This document shows, in pieces, positions 18,173 through 26,260 of a stretch of 42,822 bases of DNA. The DNA comes from Nocardia neocaledoniensis (lineage in GTDB: Bacteria > Actinomycetota > Actinomycetes > Mycobacteriales > Mycobacteriaceae), in contig NZ_JARWOJ010000047.1 in assembly GCF_029868625.1 (NCBI RefSeq), positions 1 through 42,822 of the forward strand, given 5' to 3'. How positions within the stretch are numbered: the first letter of the stretch is position 1; each line of letters opens with the position of its first letter. The position numbers were made by a program, and so were the translations under genes. A model generated the notes under the pieces. It had not been told where the DNA came from. It made no database searches and saw only the letters and a program-made list of their open reading frames with translations.

Positions 18173-18925
18173 TTACTGCCAGGCTTCGAGCAACCTGGTC
18201 GCCTCCGTGGCCAGCGCGGCCTGCAGGAACGGGCCGAAGCTGATCCGGGCGACGCCGAGCCCGGCGAAGTGCTCCTTGGCCGGCGTGCCCGGCTGGCCGA
18301 TGGCGTTGATCGGCAGCGGCAGTTCGGCGGTGAGCCTGAGCTGGACCTCGTCGGTGTGCCTGCCCACCGGGTACAGCACGTCGGCGCCCGCCTCGGCGGC
18401 GAGGGTGAGCCGGGCGATCGCGCGATCCACGCGATCGGCTTCATCGCCGTCCTGACGCAGGAACAGGTCGGTGCGCGCGTTGACGACCACGTGCACACCC
18501 GCCGCGTCGGCCGCCGCGCGGAGACCGCGCACGAGATCGGCGTGCTCCTCGGCGCTACGAAGACGCTTGCCCTCGAGGTGCACGGTGTCTTCGATATTGA
18601 GTCCGACGGCGCCTGCCGCGAGCAGACCTTCGATGAGTCGCGCCGGCTCCTGCCCGTACCCGGACTCGATGTCGACCGACACCGGCACGTCCACCGCGCC
18701 GGTGACCTGGGTGACGCGCGCGAGCAGCTCCTCGAACGTCATCCCTTCCCCGTCACTGCGCCCCACCGAATCGGCGACCGGGTGCGAACCCATGGTCAGC
18801 CCCGAAAACCCAGCGGCCACAGCGATATTCGCCGACCACGCGTCCCATACGGTCGGCAGCACCACCGGGTCACCCGGCCGGTGCAGTTCGAGCAGAGTCT
18901 TCGCCTTCGCGTCCAAAGAGGTCAT
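18173..18925 (-). CDS. Isocitrate lyase / PEP mutase superfamily protein
   Basis: The 250-residue protein begins at ATG 18925 (MTSLDAKAKTLLEL). It shows the superfamily pattern: PTVWDAWSANIAVAAGFSGLTMGSHP near the start, the metal-binding DIESGYG, NIEDTV, and VNARTDLFL, ending in a barrel with FGPFLQAAL. Isocitrate lyase proper has a KKCGH loop, which is absent. Proteins of this kind are often labelled PEP phosphonomutase or carboxyvinyl-carboxyphosphonate phosphorylmutase without evidence of substrate; lyases of 2-methylisocitrate or oxaloacetate type are also possible. It lies alone between the metG terminator and rsmI, 50 nt downstream of rsmI on the same strand. Confidence 0.85.
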   Translation of the reverse strand: MTSLDAKAKTLLELHRPGDPVVLPTVWDAWSANIAVAAGFSGLTMGSHPVADSVGRSDGEGMTFEELLARVTQVTGAVDVPVSVDIESGYGQEPARLIEGLLAAGAVGLNIEDTVHLEGKRLRSAEEHADLVRGLRAAADAAGVHVVVNARTDLFLRQDGDEADRVDRAIARLTLAAEAGADVLYPVGRHTDEVQLRLTAELPLPINAIGQPGTPAKEHFAGLGVARISFGPFLQAALATEATRLLEAWQ

Positions 18926-18975
18926 ACCCGCGATGATGCCGCACGACCGGGACCCGTGCCATGAATCGGTCGCCG

Positions 18976-19803
18976 CTACTCGGCCGAACGGGCCGCCAGG
19001 ACCGCCTCGTAGAGATCCTTGCGGGAGGCGCCGCGGGCGGCGGAGACCTCGGCGCAGGCGTCCTTGAGGCGCATGCCGCTGGCCACCAGGGCTTCGACCT
19101 CGCCGACCAGGTCGTCGGCATCGGCCGAAACCGGTTGGGCGCCTTCGAGAACCACGGTGATCTCGCCGCGGGCACCGTCGACGGACCAGGCGGCGAGTTC
19201 GGCGAGGGTGCCGCGCACGACCTCCTCGTAGGTCTTGGTGAGTTCGCGGCAGACGGCGGCGCGGCGATCGGGGCCGAGCACGGTGACCGCGTCGGCCAGG
19301 CAGTCGGCCAGCCGGTGCGGCGCCTCGAAGAAGACGCAGGCGCGCTGCTCGGCGGCCAAGGTGCGCAACCATTCCCGGCGCGGGCCGCCCTTGCGCGGGG
19401 CGAAACCGTCGAAGCAGAAACGTTCGACCGGCAGGCCCGACAGGGCGAGGGCGGTGGTGACCGCCGACGGGCCGGGCAGGCAGGTGACCGGGAGGTCGCG
19501 CTCGACGGCGGCCGCGACCAGGCGATAGCCGGGGTCGCTGACCGAGGGCATGCCCGCGTCGGTCACCAGGAGCACGGTCAGCCCGGCGGCGATGTCATCG
19601 AGCAGGGCGGGAATCCGCGCGGTTTCGACGTGGTCGTAGAAGCTCACGACCCGGCCGGTGATCTCGACCCCGAGCGCCTTGGCCAGCGACTTGGTGCGGC
19701 GGGTGTCCTCCGCGGCGACCACATCGGCCGAGCCGAGCGCATCGCGCAGACGCTGGGACGCGTCGCCGACATCGCCCATCGGGGTTGCCGCTAGGACCAA
19801 CAC
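18976..19803 (-). CDS. rsmI: 16S rRNA (cytidine1402-2'-O)-methyltransferase
   Basis: RsmI methylates the ribose of C1402 in the 30S P site. The 275-residue protein is a tetrapyrrole-methylase-fold enzyme. Marks are LAATPMGDVGDASQRL at the start, AEDTRRTKSL, SFYDH, TDAGMPSVSDPGYRLV, CLPGPSAVTTAL, and FFEAPHRL. GTG at 19803 is the start (MLVLAATPMG). A perfect 9-bp inverted repeat lies in its leader at 19830-19853. In mycobacteria it is divergent from pmt; here a TetR gene and a hydrolase remnant lie between them. Confidence 0.95.
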   Translation of the reverse strand: MLVLAATPMGDVGDASQRLRDALGSADVVAAEDTRRTKSLAKALGVEITGRVVSFYDHVETARIPALLDDIAAGLTVLLVTDAGMPSVSDPGYRLVAAAVERDLPVTCLPGPSAVTTALALSGLPVERFCFDGFAPRKGGPRREWLRTLAAEQRACVFFEAPHRLADCLADAVTVLGPDRRAAVCRELTKTYEEVVRGTLAELAAWSVDGARGEITVVLEGAQPVSADADDLVGEVEALVASGMRLKDACAEVSAARGASRKDLYEAVLAARSAE

Positions 19804-19829
19804 GGTGGGGTTCCGCCTCTCCGGGAGTT

Positions 19830-19853
19830 CGGCCGCACCGATGCGTGCGGCCG
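19830..19853. repeat. Inverted repeat upstream of rsmI; rest of the gap empty
   Basis: CGGCCGCAC (19830-19838) and GTGCGGCCG (19845-19853) form a perfect 9-bp stem with a 6-nt loop, 27 nt upstream of the rsmI GTG. It could be a leader structure or an operator. The remainder of the 19804-20036 gap shows no recognisable gene or promoter. Confidence 0.35.
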
Positions 19854-20036
19854 GGTTGCCAGCTGGTGGCGCCCGCCCATTCTGTCAGGACACCATGACC
19901 ACACCCCGCGCCGCCCGCACACGACATCGCGCCGATCACCGACGGCGCCACCGCGGTCGCAGGCGGTACGACGTCGCCCGGCCGAGCTCGTTGCCCCGCA
20001 CAGCACACCCTGTCCGGGCGTCGGGGCGCCCTTCGG

Positions 20037-20629
20037 CTACTTGCTGCGCACCTCACCCTCCGGGTCGCGGCACCGCTCGAGCTCGGCGCGCGCCTCCTTC
20101 CACGCGGTGTCGTCCACGCCCAGTGCGGTGCGCAGGTAGGCACAGGTCAGCTGCTGGATCATGGCGACGCGGGCGGGCTTCTCATCGGTGGTCTCGGCGA
20201 CCTCGTAGCCGACGATGCCGCCGAGCGAGTGCTCGCCGATTGCGCGCCCCAGGAGTGGCCCGCCACGGCGACGCGCTCGTGGTCGACCCGGCCGCGCAAG
20301 CCGGGGACGGCGGCTTCGACCTCATCCAGCCCGTCGAGCACCCGCCGCAGATCGTCGACGCGGATGCGCCAGATCCGTGGCGTGCGTGGGTCTTCCGCCG
20401 GGATCCCGAACCGCCGCGAATCCAGATGCGTCGGCTGGACGACGACGAAACCGTGGGCCGCCCAGTGGTCGGCCAGTGGCGCGTACCCGTCCATCGACCA
20501 GCCGTAGCCGTGCGAGAACACGATGACCGGCAGCGCGGTGCCGGTCGCGGGCGCGCTGACCGCACCGCGAGATCGGTGCCGCGGCCTGGCGCACTGTTCC
20601 GCTTCGCAACCGAAAGGACCGTGGTGACC
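20037..20629 (-). pseudogene. Alpha/beta hydrolase pseudogene (internal deletion and frameshift)
   Basis: Three pieces of one hydrolase can be read. The N-terminal piece (TVLSVAKRNSAPGRGTDLAVR) is in one frame and has no start codon. The core (SAPATGTALPVIVFSHGYG through VDHERVAVAGHSWGAQ, with the nucleophile GHSWG) follows after a one-base loss near 20560. The C-terminal piece (GEHSLGGIVGYEVAETTDEKP to EGEVRSK, stop at 20037-20039) is in a third frame, joined to the core at about 20238-20246. Intact relatives, as I remember them, have roughly 100 or more residues between GHSWG and EHSLGG, so the middle is deleted together with the catalytic acid. The gene cannot make an active enzyme. It is divergent from the intact TetR gene, its likely former regulator. 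Confidence 0.8.
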
Positions 20630-21190
20630 GACGCCGCCCCCAAACGCAAGGACGCCCGCCGCAATCAGCAGGCGCTGCTCGACGCCGCCGCCGCGGTCTT
20701 CGTCCGCGCCGGCGTCGACGCGCCCGTCCGCGAGATCGCCGCCGAGGCGGGCGTGGGGATGGGCACGATCTACCGCCACTTCCCGACCAGGGCCGATCTC
20801 GTCATCGCGGTCTACCGGCACCAGGTCGACGCCTGCGCCGCGGCCGGACCGGCGCTGCTCGCCGAGGGTCCGACCCCGCATGCCGCGCTGGGCCGCTGGG
20901 TCGACCTGTTCGTCGACTTCCTGGTCACCAAGCACGGTCTCGCCGCCGCGCTGCACAACGACACCGGCAGCTTCGAGACCCTGCACGCGTACTTCCTCGA
21001 CCGCCTGCTCCCGGTCTGCGCCGAGCTCCTCGACGCGGCCGCGGCGGCGGGCGAGATCGAATCCGGCGTCGGCCCCTATCAACTGCTGCGTGGCATCGGA
21101 AACCTGTGCATCGGCGCCGAGTCCGACACACGCTACGACCCGCGCGCACTGGTCGCCCTGCTCATCGCCGGGCTGGGCCGGCCGAGCTGA
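20624..21190 (+). CDS. TetR family transcriptional regulator
   Basis: The 188-residue protein has an N-terminal TetR helix-turn-helix: LLDAAAAVFVRAGVDAPVREIAAEAGVGMGTIYRHFPTRADLVIAVY at residues 17-63. The C-terminal ligand domain (HAALGRWVDLFVDFLVTKHGLAAAL onward) matches the type seen next to small hydrolases and reductases. GTG 20624 is preferred over GTG 20621 because AAAGGA at 20613-20618 then has 5 nt spacing. It is divergent from the hydrolase pseudogene at 20037-20629 and overlaps its 5' end by 6 nt, so its original target has decayed while the regulator looks intact. Effector unknown. Confidence 0.88.
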   Translation: MTDAAPKRKDARRNQQALLDAAAAVFVRAGVDAPVREIAAEAGVGMGTIYRHFPTRADLVIAVYRHQVDACAAAGPALLAEGPTPHAALGRWVDLFVDFLVTKHGLAAALHNDTGSFETLHAYFLDRLLPVCAELLDAAAAAGEIESGVGPYQLLRGIGNLCIGAESDTRYDPRALVALLIAGLGRPS

Positions 21191-21206
21191 CCCGATGGTG
21201 TCGGCT

Positions 21207-21235
21207 CGGACATCGGCGGGGGCACCGCCTACGAT
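21207..21235 (+). promoter_or_regulatory. Promoter of pmt, probably leaderless
   Basis: CGGACA (21207-21212, 4 of 6 to TTGACA) and TACGAT (21230-21235) are 17 nt apart. The -10 ends 6 nt before the GTG at 21242, so the predicted transcription start coincides with the start codon. Confidence 0.5.
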
Positions 21236-21241
21236 CGGGGC

Positions 21242-22837
21242 GTGATCCCGGTGAGCGAAACTCGCGCGACGCGCCATGTGTCGGCAGTGGTCTCCCCGGC
21301 GCCGCTGCGCCCCGCTCCCGATTTCGGTCCACTCGACACCGCGCGCGGCTGGGCTGTCACCGGTGTGCTCACCCTGATCGCGGCGATCACCCGGATCGTG
21401 AACCTGAACTACCCCACCGACGCCCGCACCCCTGTCTTCGACGAGAAGCACTACGCTCCGCAGGCCTGGCAGATGGTCACCGGCGGCGGTGTGGAGGACA
21501 ACCCGGCCTACGGTCTGGTGGTCCACCCGCCGGTCGGCAAGCAGTTCATCGCGATCAGCGAGGCCCTGTTCGGCTACAACGCGTGGGGCTGGCGCGGCAC
21601 GGCGGCGCTGGCGGGCACGGTGCTGGTGCTGCTGGTGATCCGGATCGTGCGGCGCATGGCGCGCTCGACACTGATCGGCGCGTTCGCCGGCATCCTGCTC
21701 ATCGCCGACGGGCTGACCTTCGTCTCCTCCCGCATCGGCATGCTCGACATCTTCATGGCCCTGCTGGTGACGGCCGCGTTCGGCTGTCTGATCGTCGACC
21801 GCGACGAGGTCCGCGCCCGCCTGGCCGCCGCCGACCTCGCCGGACGCATCGGCATCACCGACTGGGGTCCACGACTCGGCGTGCGCTGGTGGCGATTCGG
21901 CGCCGGTGTGCTGCTCGGGCTGGCGTGTGGCACCAAGTGGTCGGGCATCTACTACATCATGTTCTTCGGCCTGCTCAGCGTGGCCTTCGACGTGAGCGCG
22001 CGGCGCGCGTACGGGGTGCGCAAGCCGTGGCTGGGCACCCTCGGCCGGGACGTGGGTCCGGCGCTGTACGCGCTGGTGGCGATCCCGCTCGTGGTGTACC
22101 TGTCGTCGTACTGGGCGTGGTTCGCCAGCGAGACCGGCGTGTACCGGTACGCGGTGGGCAACCAGGTCGGCGCGGGCGGCGCGTTCTCGTTCCTGCCCGA
22201 CGCGCTGCGCTCGCTCTGGTACTACCAGGGCGAAACCCTGGATTTCCATTCGAGTCTCACCAATTCGGCGGGCAATCACCATCCGTGGGAATCCAAGCCG
22301 TGGACCTGGCCGATGGGCCTGCGCCCGATGCTCTACTACTACGCCGACGGCACCGTCACCGGCTGCGGTGAAGCCCAGTGCGTGAAGGCCATGATGGCCG
22401 TCGGCACCCCCGCCCTGTGGTGGCTCGCCCTGCCCGCGCTCGGCTGGATGCTGTGGCGCTCGGTGGTGCGCAAGGACTGGCGCTACGCCGCCGTCCTGGT
22501 CGGCTACGGCGCGGGCCTGCTGCCCTGGTTCCTCACCCTGGACCGGCAGATGTACTTCTTCTACGCGGTCGTGCTCGCGCCCTTCCTCGCGATGGGCGTC
22601 GCGCTGGTGCTCGGCGACATCCTCGGCTCGGCCAGGCCGGCGGGGATACCGCGCAGCCCGACGGGGACCTACCTACCGGCACCCGTCAACGAGCGCTACG
22701 CCCTCGGCCTGTTGATCGTGAGCATCTACCTGGGCGTGGTGATCGCCAACTTCGTCTGGCTCTGGCCCATCCTCACCGCCCAGCCGATCACCCCGGCCAG
22801 CTGGCAAGACCACCTCTGGCTACCGAGCTGGCGTTAG
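21242..22837 (+). CDS. pmt: Polyprenyl-phosphate-mannose--protein O-mannosyltransferase
   Basis: Pmt transfers mannose from a polyprenyl phosphate carrier to Ser/Thr of exported proteins. The 531-residue GT-C membrane protein has the catalytic acidic motif FDEKHYAPQAW in the first loop after membrane segment 1, VHPPVGKQFIAI, the GCGEAQCVKAM loop, LACGTKWSGIYYI, and the C-terminal PMT four-helix region ending PASWQDHLWLPSWR. GTG at 21242 is used because a promoter-like element places the transcription start there; GTG 21251 is an alternative. Neighbours rsmI (divergent) and arcA match the mycobacterial order. It converges on the GntR gene with a 4-nt overlap. Confidence 0.93.
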   Translation: MIPVSETRATRHVSAVVSPAPLRPAPDFGPLDTARGWAVTGVLTLIAAITRIVNLNYPTDARTPVFDEKHYAPQAWQMVTGGGVEDNPAYGLVVHPPVGKQFIAISEALFGYNAWGWRGTAALAGTVLVLLVIRIVRRMARSTLIGAFAGILLIADGLTFVSSRIGMLDIFMALLVTAAFGCLIVDRDEVRARLAAADLAGRIGITDWGPRLGVRWWRFGAGVLLGLACGTKWSGIYYIMFFGLLSVAFDVSARRAYGVRKPWLGTLGRDVGPALYALVAIPLVVYLSSYWAWFASETGVYRYAVGNQVGAGGAFSFLPDALRSLWYYQGETLDFHSSLTNSAGNHHPWESKPWTWPMGLRPMLYYYADGTVTGCGEAQCVKAMMAVGTPALWWLALPALGWMLWRSVVRKDWRYAAVLVGYGAGLLPWFLTLDRQMYFFYAVVLAPFLAMGVALVLGDILGSARPAGIPRSPTGTYLPAPVNERYALGLLIVSIYLGVVIANFVWLWPILTAQPITPASWQDHLWLPSWR

Positions 22838-23193
22838 CTGTCCATCGCGCGGCGCACGAAGTCGAGCGCGTCGGAATCGGGCAGGCCGAGGCGACGGACG
22901 GTCGCCACGTAGTCGACGGCGGCGCGGCCCGCGATGTCGCGCGTCGGGTCGCCGGAGGAGGCGATGAACGAGCCCTGGCGGCCCCGGGTCTCGAGCACGC
23001 CGTCGGCCTCGAGTTCGCGATAGGCGCGGGCGACGGTGTTCGGGGCGATGCCGAGGTCGGCGGCCAGGGCGCGGACGGTGGGGATCTTGGTGCCCGCGGT
23101 GAGGGTGCCCGCGCGGACCTGCTCGATCACGGCCATCCGCAGCTGCTCGTAGGGTGGCTGGGCGGAATCGGTGGACAGCTCGACGTGGAACAC
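22834..23193 (-). CDS. GntR family regulator, YtrA-like
   Basis: The 119-residue protein has a GntR winged helix (PPYEQLRMAVIEQVRAGTLTAGTKIPTVRALAADLGIAPNTVARAYRELEADGVLETRGRQG; residues 13-74) and only a short C-terminal tail. That is the plan of the YtrA subfamily, whose members usually control transporters. GTG at 23193 directly follows the arcA stop codon (23194-23196) with no gap, so it is co-transcribed with arcA and probably translationally coupled. It may regulate the arginine deiminase unit or an unlinked transporter. Confidence 0.88.
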   Translation of the reverse strand: MFHVELSTDSAQPPYEQLRMAVIEQVRAGTLTAGTKIPTVRALAADLGIAPNTVARAYRELEADGVLETRGRQGSFIASSGDPTRDIAGRAAVDYVATVRRLGLPDSDALDFVRRAMDS

Positions 23194-24435
23194 TCACACC
23201 TCGTCTCGGGCCAGTGGACAGGACATGCAGCGCGGACCACCACGGCCCGAACCGAGCTCGGAACCCTGGATGGTGAGGACCTCCACCCCCGCGTCGGTGA
23301 GCCGCGAGTTGGTCATCTCGTTGCGTTCGTAGGCCACGACCACTCCCGGCGCCAGCGCCAGGGTGTTGTTGCCGTCGTCCCACTGCTCGCGTTCGGCGGT
23401 CGGCCCGTCGCGGCCGGTGTCGATCACCCGCAGTCGCGGGATCCCCATGGCGGCCGCGGCGGCGGGCAGGAACGGTTCCGGCCCGCTGATGCTGATGCGG
23501 TCCAGGTCGCCGCGCCCGGAGAAGCCGTCCTCGCGGCGAATGGTGAACGCCCGCAGGGTGTCCCGCACACCCGGGTACATCACCACCGCGTCGGTGTCGA
23601 CCATGGTGCAGACGGTGTCCAGGTGCATGGTGGCCCGGTTCTGCGCGATCGGCACCACCAGCACGGTGTGGGCGAGGTCGTCGTCGAAGAGGCTGCGCGC
23701 CAGCGCTTCCGCGCCCGCCGGGGTGGTCCGCTCGCCGACGCCGACCGCGACGACGCCCGGCGCGAGCAGCAGCACGTCACCGCCCTCGATCGGGGCGGTG
23801 TGCGATTCGTAGGCCCGGCGCACGCCGAGGAAGCGCGGGTGGAACGCGTAGACCAAATCGGTGATCGAGGTCTCGCGGATGCGGGCGGGCAGGGCCAGCG
23901 AGGTGATCGCGACCTTCGGCCCGACCCAGAACGACGAGTCGCGGGTGAACAGCAGGTTGGGCAGCGGGTCGATGACGAAGTCACCGCCGTGGTGCATCCG
24001 GCGCACCAGGGAGGTGGTGTCGGGCCCGAAGGGCAGCTCGTCGAAGGTCATCCCGGCCATCAGGATGTCGGCCAGCGCGGGCGCCTCGACCTTGCGCAGT
24101 TCGGCGGCGAGCTGGTCGGCGAGGCCGTGCCCGAGCCTGCGGGCGTCGACGGCGGCCGAGATACCCTGGATCCTGGCCGCGCCGCTCACCTCGAGCGTCT
24201 CGGCGAGCAGGTCCGACAGCAGCAGCACCTCCACGCCGCGTTCGCGCAGCAGCGCCGCGAAGGCGTCGTGCTCGGACTGGGCGCGTTCCACCCACGGGAT
24301 GCCGTCGAAGAGCAGTTGATCGTTGTTGCTCGGGGTGAGCCTGCGCAGCTCGTCGCCGGGCCGGTGCAGCAGCACGGTCCGCAGGGTGCCGACCTCGGAG
24401 GTGACGGCCAGACGCGATTCGGGGGCGGTTCCCAT
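23194..24435 (-). CDS. arcA: Arginine deiminase
   Basis: ArcA hydrolyses L-arginine to citrulline and ammonia, the first step of the deiminase pathway. The 413 residues match the family length. Guanidino-modifying-enzyme marks are [15 protein letters not shown], the [10 protein letters not shown] loop (catalytic Asp), [20 protein letters not shown] (His and Asp) and the catalytic Cys in [11 protein letters not shown] near the C terminus. ATG at 24435 ([16 protein letters not shown]) is chosen over the upstream frame because family conservation begins there. No arcB or arcC is adjacent. soxR is divergent, and the SoxR box lies between them. Confidence 0.95.
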   Translation of the reverse strand: MGTAPESRLAVTSEVGTLRTVLLHRPGDELRRLTPSNNDQLLFDGIPWVERAQSEHDAFAALLRERGVEVLLLSDLLAETLEVSGAARIQGISAAVDARRLGHGLADQLAAELRKVEAPALADILMAGMTFDELPFGPDTTSLVRRMHHGGDFVIDPLPNLLFTRDSSFWVGPKVAITSLALPARIRETSITDLVYAFHPRFLGVRRAYESHTAPIEGGDVLLLAPGVVAVGVGERTTPAGAEALARSLFDDDLAHTVLVVPIAQNRATMHLDTVCTMVDTDAVVMYPGVRDTLRAFTIRREDGFSGRGDLDRISISGPEPFLPAAAAAMGIPRLRVIDTGRDGPTAEREQWDDGNNTLALAPGVVVAYERNEMTNSRLTDAGVEVLTIQGSELGSGRGGPRCMSCPLARDEV

Positions 24436-24503
24436 GCGAAAACCGTAATCCGCGGAGCGCCCCTGGGCACGGAAGACCCGCAGACCCGCCGGAGGCAGTC
24501 GGG

Positions 24504-24555
24504 CCGTTTTCGTCCACACCGAAAAAACCTCAAGTATTGTTGAGGACGAAAACGG
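24504..24555. promoter_or_regulatory. SoxR box nested in a larger inverted repeat
   Basis: CCTCAAGTATTGTTGAGG at 24528-24545 is a perfect SoxR-type operator (CCTCAA-N6-TTGAGG), 21 nt upstream of soxR. It is enclosed by a second perfect 12-bp inverted repeat: CCGTTTTCGTCC (24504-24515) and GGACGAAAACGG (24544-24555). TATTGT at 24535-24540 may be the soxR -10. Control of soxR itself, of divergent arcA, or of both is possible. Confidence 0.8.
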
Positions 24556-24566
24556 GAGGAGCGCAG

Positions 24567-25052
24567 ATGACGACGGCCGATTGGCAAACGAAGGAGCTGA
24601 CCCCCGGGCAGCTCTCCGAGCGTAGTGGAGTTGCAGTGTCCGCGTTGCACTTCTACGAACGTGAAGGTCTCATATCGAGCCGTCGGACCAGCGGAAATCA
24701 ACGCCGCTACGCACGCGAGACCCTGCGCCGAGTGGCCTTCATCCGCATCAGCCAGCGCGTGGGCATCCCGCTGAGCGAGATCCGCTCCGCGCTCGACCGC
24801 CTCCCCGAGGGCCGCACGCCCACCCGCCGCGACTGGGAGACCCTGTCGACGACCTGGCGCGAAGACCTCGACGACCGCATCGTCCAGCTCACCCGACTGC
24901 GCGACAATCTCACCGGCTGCATCGGCTGCGGCTGCCTGTCCCTCGGCTCCTGCAAGCTCGTCAACGAGCACGACCGCCTCGGCGCGGAGGGGCCGGGCGC
25001 CCGGGTCCTCGACGTCCAGCTCAACTGCCCCACCCGCCAGGTCTGCGAGTAA
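24567..25052 (+). CDS. soxR: Redox-sensitive transcriptional activator SoxR
   Basis: SoxR is a MerR-family [2Fe-2S] sensor of redox-active compounds. The 161 residues contain the MerR helix-turn-helix ([40 protein letters not shown]), a dimerisation helix, and the cluster motif [12 protein letters not shown] near 116-127 (C-x2-C-x-C-x5-C), which is diagnostic. ATG at 24567 has GGGAGGAG at 24554-24561. A consensus SoxR box precedes it. It is tail to tail with the mannosyltransferase gene, with one base between stops. Actinobacterial SoxR proteins typically respond to endogenous redox-active metabolites rather than superoxide. Confidence 0.95.
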   Translation: MTTADWQTKELTPGQLSERSGVAVSALHFYEREGLISSRRTSGNQRRYARETLRRVAFIRISQRVGIPLSEIRSALDRLPEGRTPTRRDWETLSTTWREDLDDRIVQLTRLRDNLTGCIGCGCLSLGSCKLVNEHDRLGAEGPGARVLDVQLNCPTRQVCE

Positions 25053-25053
25053 C

Positions 25054-26181
25054 TCAGCGGTCCAGGACGGCGAGCATCCCCGCGACCGCGCGCGGCCAGG
25101 TGAACTGTTCGGCGCGTGTGCGGGCGGCGCGGCGGCGGCCCGAGGTGGGCATGGCGAGGACATCGGTGACGGCGCGGGCGAAGGCGCGGGGGCGGTCGGC
25201 GGCGATGGCGCCGCATTCGGCGGTCACGATGTCGGCCAGCGCCGACGAGCGGCTGGCGACCACGGGGGTTCCGGCGGCGAGGGCTTCCAGCGCGGCGAGG
25301 CCGAAGGTCTCGTGCGGCCCCGGTGCGAGTGAGACATCAGCGGTGGCAAGAAGTTTCGCGACCATGGCACGGTCGCTGATGAACCCGGTGAAGTGGACCG
25401 CCGGCGCGCCGCCCGGCAGGGCGGGCAGGGTGCGGGCCCGGCGTTCCAGCGACTCGCGGCGGGGCCCGTCACCGGCGACGACGAGGCGCGCGGGCACCCC
25501 AGCACGGTGCAGCGCCCCGACCGCCTCGATGCTGCGGTCGACCCGCTTCTCCACCGACAACCGCCCGCAGTGCACCAGCATCGGATGCCCGGCGACGCCG
25601 AGGTCGGCGCGCAGCCGCTGATCGCGGCGGCGCGGGCTGAACAGATCGAGGTCGACGCCGAGCGGCACCAGTTCCACATTGGGCGCGCCGATGCGCTGGA
25701 ATTCCTCGCGCGCGAAATCGGTCGTGCACACGACCATGTCGTAGTCGTCGGCGGTGCGCCGGTTGGCGACGTCGGCGCAGCGGCGCGCGGCCGGGCCGGG
25801 CAGGAACTGGCCGAGCAGCCGGTCGAGCCGTTCGTGCGAGATCATCACGCTGGTGACCCCGCGCCGCCCGGCCCAGCGCCCGAAGCCGCGCAGAGTGAGC
25901 CGGTCGGAGACCTCGAGCACGTCGGGCCGCAGGCCGCCGAGCACATCGGCGACGCGGCGCGGATCGGCGGCCCGGTAGCCACCGGTGCACGGGATCGCCA
26001 GCGCGGGCAGGGTGATCCGCAGGGCGCCGGTGGGCAGCACTTCCTCGCTGCGGCGCGGGCCGGGGACGATCAGCACCACCTCGTGCCCCGCGGCGACATA
26101 CCCCTCGCCGAGGTGATGCAGCGCGGTGCGCAGCCCACCCGAACGCGGACCGTAGAAGTTGGCGAGCTGCACGATGCGCAC
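25054..26181 (-). CDS. mgtA: Rv0557 (MgtA)-like alpha-mannosyltransferase, GT4
   Basis: The 375-residue GT-B enzyme starts with GTG 26181 (MRIVQLANFYGPRSGGLRTALHHLG). Marks are YGPRSGG, LEVSDRLTLRGFGRW, MISHERLDRLLGQ, VPLGVDLDLFSP, HCGRLSVEKRVDRSIEA, and the donor-binding GPHETFGLAALEALAAGTPVV (E-x7-E). This tracks M. tuberculosis Rv0557 closely from memory; that enzyme, once called PimB, mannosylates a glucuronosyl diacylglycerol lipid for lipoglycan synthesis. GDP-mannose is the expected donor. It lies 79 nt after the PAS/GAF-like gene and may belong to the same transcript as the c-di-GMP enzyme. Symbol by similarity. Confidence 0.82.
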   Translation of the reverse strand: MRIVQLANFYGPRSGGLRTALHHLGEGYVAAGHEVVLIVPGPRRSEEVLPTGALRITLPALAIPCTGGYRAADPRRVADVLGGLRPDVLEVSDRLTLRGFGRWAGRRGVTSVMISHERLDRLLGQFLPGPAARRCADVANRRTADDYDMVVCTTDFAREEFQRIGAPNVELVPLGVDLDLFSPRRRDQRLRADLGVAGHPMLVHCGRLSVEKRVDRSIEAVGALHRAGVPARLVVAGDGPRRESLERRARTLPALPGGAPAVHFTGFISDRAMVAKLLATADVSLAPGPHETFGLAALEALAAGTPVVASRSSALADIVTAECGAIAADRPRAFARAVTDVLAMPTSGRRRAARTRAEQFTWPRAVAGMLAVLDR

Positions 26182-26260
26182 TCCCCCGATGCTTCAACGA
26201 CGCGGGTGCACCCCGGAACCGGCCCGGACAACTCGGGGTGAACAGCGGAGAAAGATGCGG

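Noticed and set aside
20159..22282. Minus-strand frame of about 700 codons across TetR and pmt
   Set aside because: Only its last part resembles a protein, and that part is the core of the hydrolase pseudogene; the rest is antisense to TetR and pmt.
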